Part shown: positions 15,941 to 19,452 of the stretch, piece after piece
Layout of the letters: each line of letters starts with the position of its first letter
How positions within the stretch are numbered: position 1 is the stretch's first letter
Assembly: GCA_964357385.1 (NCBI GenBank)
Contig: CAYHKW010000016.1
Location: 1 to 19,452 of the forward strand
Length of the DNA stretch: 19,452 bases
Reading direction: 5' to 3'
DNA from: JAHFJA01 sp964357385
GTDB lineage: Bacteria > Patescibacteriota > Patescibacteriia > JACQRZ01
Made by a program: the position numbers and the translations under genes
The notes under the pieces: model-generated
Databases searched by the model: none
The model's input: only the letters and a program-made list of their open reading frames with translations
What the model was told of the DNA's origin: nothing

Positions 15941-15969
15941 TTTCCAAAATTTCAAAACAATGCTATATT
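15941..15969 (+). promoter_or_regulatory. Possible plus-strand promoter pointing into the pemK 3' end
   Basis: TTTCCA (15941-15946), a 17-base spacer and an extended -10 TGC-TATATT (15964-15969) resemble a promoter. It would give a transcript starting near 15976 that includes the hairpin at 15995-16014 and runs antisense to the toxin gene. Otherwise 15832-16031 holds no gene I can support. Confidence 0.3.
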
Positions 15970-15994
15970 CAGTACGTAAATGGCTCCGGCCTCA

Positions 15995-16014
15995 CCCTAC
16001 CATTTCCGGTAGGG
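15995..16014 (-). terminator. Hairpin downstream of the PemK-like toxin gene
   Basis: CCCTACC (15995-16001) and GGTAGGG (16008-16014) form a perfect 7-base-pair stem with a 6-base loop, 17 bases after the toxin stop. No T run follows on either strand, so it is a 3'-end stabiliser or weak terminator rather than a canonical one. Confidence 0.4.
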
Positions 16015-16031
16015 AGATTATAAACAGGAGA

Positions 16032-16424
16032 TTATTGCAGCAATGCAATGACCGCCTGTTTTATTTTTAAAAATTCATTGTTTTCTACCGTGCCAATTTT
16101 TTGCAAAAATCTCTTGGTATCTAAAAGTCGAAGTTGTGACAATACCGCTTTTCGTACTACATCATCACCAAGACTAACCTCATGATAGTACTTTCCCGTT
16201 TTTAATTTAGTAGTGAGCGGTATAGATAAACATACCTCTCTACTAAAGCCCTTCAGTATCAAAACAGGACGGTTATAGTTCTCTCCCTTTCCGTCCAATT
16301 CATATCCGACATTCACACCCAACGAACACCACCACACCTCGCGCTCTTTATAAAAAAGACGACCAGCCTCTTTATCAATATTTTTCTTTATACCATGCCA
16401 AAGATCAAAATCCTTTGTATACAT
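16032..16424 (-). CDS. PemK/MazF-family endoribonuclease toxin
   Basis: 130 residues. After about 28 leading residues the MazF-like fold can be followed: REVWWCSLGVNVGYE (28-42) as the first strand, NRPVLILKG (51-59) matching the RPVVVI strand, CLSIPLTTK (65-73) matching the V-x-P-[LT]-T strand, and VLSQLRLLDTKRFLQKIG (94-111) matching the S-x-x-[KR]-x-[IL]-D-x-x-R-[IL]-x-x-x-I-G region. This family cleaves mRNA at short motifs when released from its antitoxin. The loop usually reading G-x-E-x-x-x-x-RP is present as GKGENYNRP (45-53). No typical antitoxin (AbrB-, RHH- or MazE-like) adjoins it: upstream is a divergent gene, and downstream only the frameshifted small gene 200 bases away. No Shine-Dalgarno is seen; an A/T-rich -10-like TATTAT lies at 16433-16438. 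Confidence 0.82.
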   Translation of the reverse strand: MYTKDFDLWHGIKKNIDKEAGRLFYKEREVWWCSLGVNVGYELDGKGENYNRPVLILKGFSREVCLSIPLTTKLKTGKYYHEVSLGDDVVRKAVLSQLRLLDTKRFLQKIGTVENNEFLKIKQAVIALLQ

Positions 16425-16445
16425 AGATTCGTATAATAATTGAGT

Positions 16446-16456
16446 TTGAGCCTCAA
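16446..16456. promoter_or_regulatory. Inverted repeat in the pemK upstream region, possible operator
   Basis: TTGAG-C-CTCAA is a perfect palindrome around one base, located 22-32 bases before the toxin ATG, where a -35 region would be. A second inverted repeat, AAGTT-TATCG-AACTT (16455-16469), overlaps its right end. Toxin genes are often autorepressed at such sites, but no binding protein is known here. Confidence 0.35.
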
Positions 16457-16498
16457 GTTTATCGAACTTAGTTTAGCATATTATCAGCAACACCCTTC

Positions 16499-16527
16499 TT
16501 GACATAAACCTGATTTCATAATAGTCT
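16499..16527 (+). promoter_or_regulatory. Promoter of accessory unit 1 (TTGACA-N17-TAGTCT)
   Basis: TTGACA (16499-16504) and TAGTCT (16522-16527) are 17 bases apart, upstream of the gene at 16566. The leader of about 30 bases contains AAGGAAG and GGGAG ahead of the ATG. Confidence 0.6.
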
Positions 16528-16565
16528 GCGAATACGTATTTTGAAAAATAAAAAGGAAGTGGGAG

Positions 16566-17066
16566 ATGACAACAAAAACTGGCTATAAATATATAGCAAG
16601 AGAAAATGTACTTGTAAAAGGGGTTCAAGAAACCCACGAAGGTGCCGGATGGATAAAGGCACAAACGTTAAGTGTCGCCATATACAACAAAGACCTCCTT
16701 GAGGAAAAAGCGCTCTATATTATTCCGTTCTTTGAGATGCAATATATGAGTATAGGATCTGGATATCGCTTCGGAGTATACCTGTATAAAGCGCGGTGCG
16801 GGGACAAAAAAGAGCTTATCCTCTATGTAGGTAGTCGCTACGGTTTTATCGAAAAGTTTTCAGAAATGATTGCTATAACAGTAGCATCTACCGAACATGA
16901 CAATCTAGAAATAGGAATCGAGTACCATACCGAAAAGCGAAAAACAGGAACTGAACACCAGTGGATTACTGCCCATACGTATGAAACAATATTGTTCTTG
17001 CCGTTCCCTAAAAAAACAAAGAAAGCCAATAAGAGATCTACGAAAATATTCTACATAGATATGTAG
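16566..17066 (+). CDS. Hypothetical protein A (166 aa), paralogue of the gene at 17576
   Basis: No family recognised. The protein looks soluble and mixed alpha/beta, has no signal peptide or membrane helix, and ends in a lysine-rich tail (149-160). Landmarks are GWIKA (28-32), NKDLLEEKALYIIPFF (41-56), YRFGVYLYK (67-75) and KKELILYVG (81-89). The protein at 17576 has GWIEA and KDFLEEK at exactly the same residue numbers, followed by YRLIAHVYK and EDLILIA, so the two are clear paralogues. The start is preceded by AAGGAAG and GGGAG. The gene is the first of a two-gene unit with its own promoter; its TAG stop overlaps the Shine-Dalgarno of the next gene. Confidence 0.75.
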   Translation: MTTKTGYKYIARENVLVKGVQETHEGAGWIKAQTLSVAIYNKDLLEEKALYIIPFFEMQYMSIGSGYRFGVYLYKARCGDKKELILYVGSRYGFIEKFSEMIAITVASTEHDNLEIGIEYHTEKRKTGTEHQWITAHTYETILFLPFPKKTKKANKRSTKIFYIDM

Positions 17067-17077
17067 GGGGAGTAGAA

Positions 17078-17443
17078 ATGAAATTACTAAAAGATTACTT
17101 AAAAGAGAAACTTGAAATAAGAGATGAAGATCAAAAAATCTTATGTACACTACCCGCTGAATTGAACCCCCTATCTCTGGAGAATGAAAAAATCAAACGC
17201 CACTTACAGGGTATTGCAGATGAAGACCATGAGGACTTTGCACTGGTGTTGCACTCTAAGCCGGTTGAAAGTGGCATAGTAAACTTAATTGTAGAGTATT
17301 ACGAAGAACAAGGCTTCCAATATAATGCTGAAAAATCAAGCAAAGGCTTCTTGTGCATGAGCAGAGCAGATACAGCATATGGGATCACCATAACCGTAGC
17401 CCACCGTGCTCGCACACTCTTTGTTACTGCACGAAAAATATAA
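17078..17443 (+). CDS. Hypothetical protein B (121 aa), second gene of unit 1
   Basis: No family recognised. The N-terminal part (1-45) is charged and probably helical. The C-terminal part alternates likely strands and helices (DFALVLHSKP, IVNLIVEYYEEQGF, GITITVAHRARTLFVTARKI). There is no signal peptide or membrane helix. The start ATG at 17078 has GGGGGAG (17066-17072) 5 bases upstream, overlapping the stop of gene A, which indicates translational coupling. A rho-independent terminator follows at 17457. The tight arrangement suggests A and B act together, but this is inference. Confidence 0.72.
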   Translation: MKLLKDYLKEKLEIRDEDQKILCTLPAELNPLSLENEKIKRHLQGIADEDHEDFALVLHSKPVESGIVNLIVEYYEEQGFQYNAEKSSKGFLCMSRADTAYGITITVAHRARTLFVTARKI

Positions 17444-17456
17444 AATAAATTATTAT

Positions 17457-17482
17457 AGGATCCATTGCGATCCTCTTTTTTT
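17457..17482 (+). terminator. Rho-independent terminator of unit 1
   Basis: AGGATC (17457-17462) pairs with GATCCT (17469-17474) around a 6-base loop, followed by C and seven T (17476-17482). Confidence 0.75.
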
Positions 17483-17495
17483 ATCATAAATATAC

Positions 17496-17524
17496 TTGAC
17501 ACTTTCATCATTTTGGAGTATCGT
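17496..17524 (+). promoter_or_regulatory. Promoter of accessory unit 2 (TTGACA-N17-TATCGT)
   Basis: TTGACA (17496-17501) and TATCGT (17519-17524) are 17 bases apart, just after the unit 1 terminator. The -10 TATCGT with TTTTGG shortly upstream recurs on the minus strand before the NTF2-like gene (19029-19034). Confidence 0.6.
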
Positions 17525-17575
17525 TCGATTATCTAAATGGTCATTTACAATATACAAACAAGAAAGCGAGGAACG

Positions 17576-18025
17576 ATGCCCAAGACACTAGTTAGTCTCT
17601 ATGAACAAACAGCACGCGAGCTGAAACAGCGCGTCACTGCAATCCACAAAAATGAAGGGTGGATCGAAGCATACCCCATTCAATGCACTATAGTTGGTAA
17701 AGATTTTTTGGAAGAAAAAGAGATACACATTCTTTTTGCCTTCCAAAGAAAAACAATCTACGCAAAGAATCTTTATCGTTTAATTGCCCACGTCTATAAA
17801 GAGACAAGCCATAAAGCAGGTGAAGACCTCATCTTGATTGCTGAAAAAGAGTATGCCGATCTTGGCAAAGATGTTGCCCCTCACTTAAAAATGACAGTGC
17901 GCACAGACAAAGAAGAGATACACCCGACGATTCATTTTTATATTGAAGCCGATGCTCTGGGTGTTAAGTGGTATCCGCAAACACCAATCACACGGATTCC
18001 GATTATAAATCCAGAAAAATTATAA
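17576..18025 (+). CDS. Hypothetical protein A' (149 aa), paralogue of protein A
   Basis: No family recognised. From ATG 17576 the landmarks GWIEA (28-32) and KDFLEEK (42-48) fall at the same residue positions as in protein A, with YRLIAHVYK (67-75) and EDLILIAEKEY (83-93) also matching in order. This colinearity, and GAGGA shortly before the ATG, is why this start is preferred over the ATG at 17537, which would add 13 residues. The protein looks soluble, with no signal peptide or membrane helix, and lacks the lysine-rich tail of protein A. It is the first gene of a second unit bracketed by its own promoter and terminator and is followed by gene C. Confidence 0.75.
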   Translation: MPKTLVSLYEQTARELKQRVTAIHKNEGWIEAYPIQCTIVGKDFLEEKEIHILFAFQRKTIYAKNLYRLIAHVYKETSHKAGEDLILIAEKEYADLGKDVAPHLKMTVRTDKEEIHPTIHFYIEADALGVKWYPQTPITRIPIINPEKL

Positions 18026-18058
18026 ATTATTTGTATTAATCACAAAGGAGAAACCATA

Positions 18059-18445
18059 TTGTTAGTTGCAGAAAAAAACCCAACAACAACGGATCCGCTT
18101 AAACAAGCTCACGACAAGCACATACAATTATTGGAAGAAAAACACCAAGCGTTGTTTCAAATCTTGTTCAACAAAACAGATGAAAAAGCAAAATCTCTTG
18201 CATACTACTACAAGAAGAAAAAATGGGATACATTTAAAAAAGGGAAGGAGTTACTGAGCAAGGCATTCCAAAAAATGAATAAACGAGTTTGGCAAACCTA
18301 TGAAAAAGAACGCCTTAAAGCACAAAAAACAAGAGATAAAAGTGCTTTAAAACGGGCAATCATCATGTATGAGATATCAATGGAAAGCTTAAGGGCTTTC
18401 ATCCCCAACGAGATTAAAGCCTTGGAAGAAAAGATATTAAAATAA
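18059..18445 (+). CDS. Hypothetical lysine-rich helical protein C (128 aa), second gene of unit 2
   Basis: No family recognised. The protein is strongly basic, with very many Lys, and appears almost entirely helical: a helix rich in E/K/Q (about 13-45), a lysine-rich middle (YYYKKKKWDTFKKGKE, about 49-64) and a long amphipathic C-terminal region, possibly a coiled coil or nucleic-acid-binding helical bundle. There is no membrane segment. The start is a TTG at 18059, chosen because AAAGGAG (18044-18050) lies 8 bases upstream and no ATG occurs before about residue 73. It follows A' by 33 bases in the slot that B occupies after A, but shows no visible similarity to B. Confidence 0.68.
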   Translation: MLVAEKNPTTTDPLKQAHDKHIQLLEEKHQALFQILFNKTDEKAKSLAYYYKKKKWDTFKKGKELLSKAFQKMNKRVWQTYEKERLKAQKTRDKSALKRAIIMYEISMESLRAFIPNEIKALEEKILK

Positions 18446-18449
18446 TTGA

Positions 18450-18482
18450 AAAGCAGGGAATAAAAACCCTGCTTTATTTTTT
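18450..18482 (+). terminator. Rho-independent terminator of unit 2
   Basis: AAAGCAGGG (18450-18458) pairs perfectly with CCCTGCTTT (18467-18475) around an A-rich 8-base loop, followed by ATTTTTT. Confidence 0.85.
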
Positions 18483-18483
18483 C

Positions 18484-18517
18484 TAAAAAAAGAAGCCATT
18501 GGCATTTGCCGCCGGCT
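18484..18517 (-). terminator. Terminator of the NTF2-like gene
   Basis: On the minus strand AGCC...GGCT and inner GGCA...TGCC arms form a two-part stem with an internal loop (18494-18517), followed by a T-rich run (complement of 18485-18491). It lies 7 bases after the gene's stop and faces the unit 2 terminator. Confidence 0.6.
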
Positions 18518-18524
18518 CTGAATA

Positions 18525-18989
18525 TTACTTTTCTACTGTGCTGTATTCTGTCTCAAGTTGTTTTTCCAGATCTTTGGGGAGAGAGCCTAAATTCATGTGG
18601 CTTATTTTCCATATGCCATCTTGTCGCACCAAAACATTAGTGCCCTTGCCAAATTTTCTTATAAAGCCTTCTGTGGTGTGTCCTTCGTATCGAAAGTAAT
18701 AACAACATGTCGCATGATCCGCCGAAATAACCGGCCACTTGCGGCCGAACGTTGCATACACTTCATCAGGGATATCCTTCCACACATTGTGCATGTGCAT
18801 TGCTAATGTACGATGGTGATATATCTCTACATTTGTATACCACACCACCGGTTCTGCAACAAAATAGGGTGCCACATTAACAAAATCATGCGTGTTTAAT
18901 GCAGCACAATAATCATCCATACATGTCTCCAGGCTTGTCCGTAGTACTTTCTGGTATGTTGTTAAACGTTCAAGTCTCGATTCGCTCAT
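18525..18989 (-). CDS. NTF2-like/SnoaL-like fold protein
   Basis: 154 residues from ATG 18989. The layout fits the NTF2-like cone fold: long N-terminal helices with YCAALNTHDFVNVAPYF (27-43), a strand with VVWYTN (48-53), a helix (TLAMHMHNVW, 61-70), then strands ATCCYYFRYEGH (93-104), GKGTNVLVRQDGIWKISHMNL (114-134) and a short charged C-terminal helix. This fold serves as small enzymes, ligand-binding subunits or association domains; the function here is unknown. No signal peptide. An ATG at 18998 directly abuts the GGGAGGG Shine-Dalgarno (18999-19005), too close to use, whereas 18989 is spaced 9 bases, so it is preferred. The frame is open to 19043. A shorter paralogue follows at 19114-19377. 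Confidence 0.68.
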   Translation of the reverse strand: MSESRLERLTTYQKVLRTSLETCMDDYCAALNTHDFVNVAPYFVAEPVVWYTNVEIYHHRTLAMHMHNVWKDIPDEVYATFGRKWPVISADHATCCYYFRYEGHTTEGFIRKFGKGTNVLVRQDGIWKISHMNLGSLPKDLEKQLETEYSTVEK

Positions 18990-19028
18990 TGCTGACATCC
19001 CTCCCTTTTTTTGTAAATATCTTCGTCC

Positions 19029-19056
19029 ACGATACCAAAACAAATAATAAAGTCAA
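19029..19056 (-). promoter_or_regulatory. Promoter of the NTF2-like gene (TTGACT-N16-TATCGT)
   Basis: On the minus strand TTGACT (19051-19056) and TATCGT (19029-19034) are 16 bases apart; the leader to 18989 is about 30 bases. The -10 box equals that of unit 2. Confidence 0.5.
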
Positions 19057-19061
19057 TACAA

Positions 19062-19099
19062 TGTAAAATAAATGCCGGTTCGGTAGTTACCGCCGGCAT
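19062..19099 (-). terminator. Terminator after the second NTF2-like gene
   Basis: ATGCCGG (19072-19078) pairs with CCGGCAT (19093-19099), and CGGTA (19081-19085) pairs with TACCG (19088-19092) inside it, with a 2-base bulge. On the minus strand a TTTATTTTA tail follows, which suits the gene ending at 19114. Confidence 0.6.
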
Positions 19100-19113
19100 C
19101 ACATTATGTACCA

Positions 19114-19377
19114 TTATGCATTGTACGTTCTATCAAATTCCTCCTGCTCTTTATCTGATACAGGGTTTACGTTTATGTGAACAATCTTCCATACACCCTC
19201 TTCCTTTTTCAAGCAGATCGTACCTTTCGCAAAATAGTGAAAAAATCCCTTTACACTTCTGATGCCATGATACCGAATACAGTGCATATACAGGGCAGTA
19301 TCTGCTGTAACCAGGAGAGGCTCCAAACGAAATATATGAAAATGCAATTGTTGTATGCTATTCCACATTTTCATCAA
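19114..19377 (-). CDS. Second NTF2-like paralogue, N-terminally incomplete
   Basis: From TTG 19377 (or ATG 19374, with GGAAGAG 6 bases upstream) 87 residues are encoded. FFHYFAKGTICLKKEEGVWKI and VHINV match FIRKFGKGTNVLVRQDGIWKI and SHMNL of the neighbour, and MWNSI matches VWKDI, so this is a paralogue of the gene at 18525. Similarity continues upstream of the possible start (SRHTLEEYL against HHRTLAMHM) in the same frame until an in-frame TAG at 19429-19431, leaving out about 50 N-terminal residues. The gene may be a decayed copy with a nonsense mutation or a genuine short version; the window ends 21 bases beyond the TAG, so this cannot be settled here. Confidence 0.55.
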   Translation of the reverse strand: MMKMWNSIQQLHFHIFRLEPLLVTADTALYMHCIRYHGIRSVKGFFHYFAKGTICLKKEEGVWKIVHINVNPVSDKEQEEFDRTYNA

Positions 19378-19452
19378 GTACTCTTCCAGAGTGTGTCTGG
19401 AGTGTACCCCAAAGTCTAGACAGTCTTTCTAGATCGCTGCATTATGCAGATA

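Noticed and set aside
15846..16070. 74-codon plus-strand open frame between uvrA and the toxin gene
   Set aside because: It starts at a TTG without a ribosome-binding site and overlaps the promoter of the small gene and the 3' end of pemK; nothing protein-like supports it.
18484..19099. CCGCCGGC-containing hairpins as integron attC or transposon ends
   Set aside because: The two hairpins differ outside the shared core, have terminator-type T tails, and no integrase or target duplication is visible.

Overview
The window looks like chromosomal DNA from a small-genome bacterium. The gene style suggests a Patescibacteria/CPR-type organism: housekeeping genes packed a few bases apart, an RNase J, a solute-binding protein and a DsbA-like oxidoreductase each tethered by one N-terminal membrane helix, and an L,D-transpeptidase carrying DxDxDG calcium repeats. 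This is inference from gene style; no rRNA or other taxonomic marker is present. The standard bacterial code fits, because full-length housekeeping genes contain no in-frame TGA, and TAA and TAG are both used as stops.

Region 1 (1-15644) is a housekeeping block. On the minus strand at the left edge lie the 5' part of rsmA/ksgA and an MFS transporter. A plus-strand pair, phosphohexomutase and glutamate racemase, supplies sugar phosphates and D-Glu for the envelope and ends at a bidirectional terminator. Minus-strand genes follow: an unknown lipoprotein, glutamate dehydrogenase, then rnj-trpS ending in a very strong hairpin. A minus-strand unit secG, solute-binding protein, tRNA-Leu(CAG) is read from a TTGACA-N17-TATAGT promoter. 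A DsbA-like thiol oxidoreductase converges on a secreted L,D-transpeptidase, and uvrA is transcribed divergently from the transpeptidase.

Region 2 (about 15645-19452) is an accessory stretch of short, mostly unrecognised genes, many with their own promoter and terminator. It holds a frameshifted small gene with consensus signals, a PemK/MazF-type toxin without an obvious antitoxin, two successive plus-strand units (A-B and A'-C) whose first genes are paralogues aligned residue for residue at their landmark motifs, and two NTF2/SnoaL-like paralogues on the minus strand, the second lacking its N-terminal part.

Two contrasts stand out. Housekeeping genes have no recognisable Shine-Dalgarno and often short leaders, while almost every accessory gene has a clear one. 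Where promoters can be read they are TTGAC(A/T)-N16/17 followed by a loose TAnnnT, or a strong TATACT-type -10, and several of them move the start codon inward from the longest open frame (uvrA, L,D-transpeptidase, DsbA-like, probably gdhA). No CRISPR array, transposase or integrase was seen.
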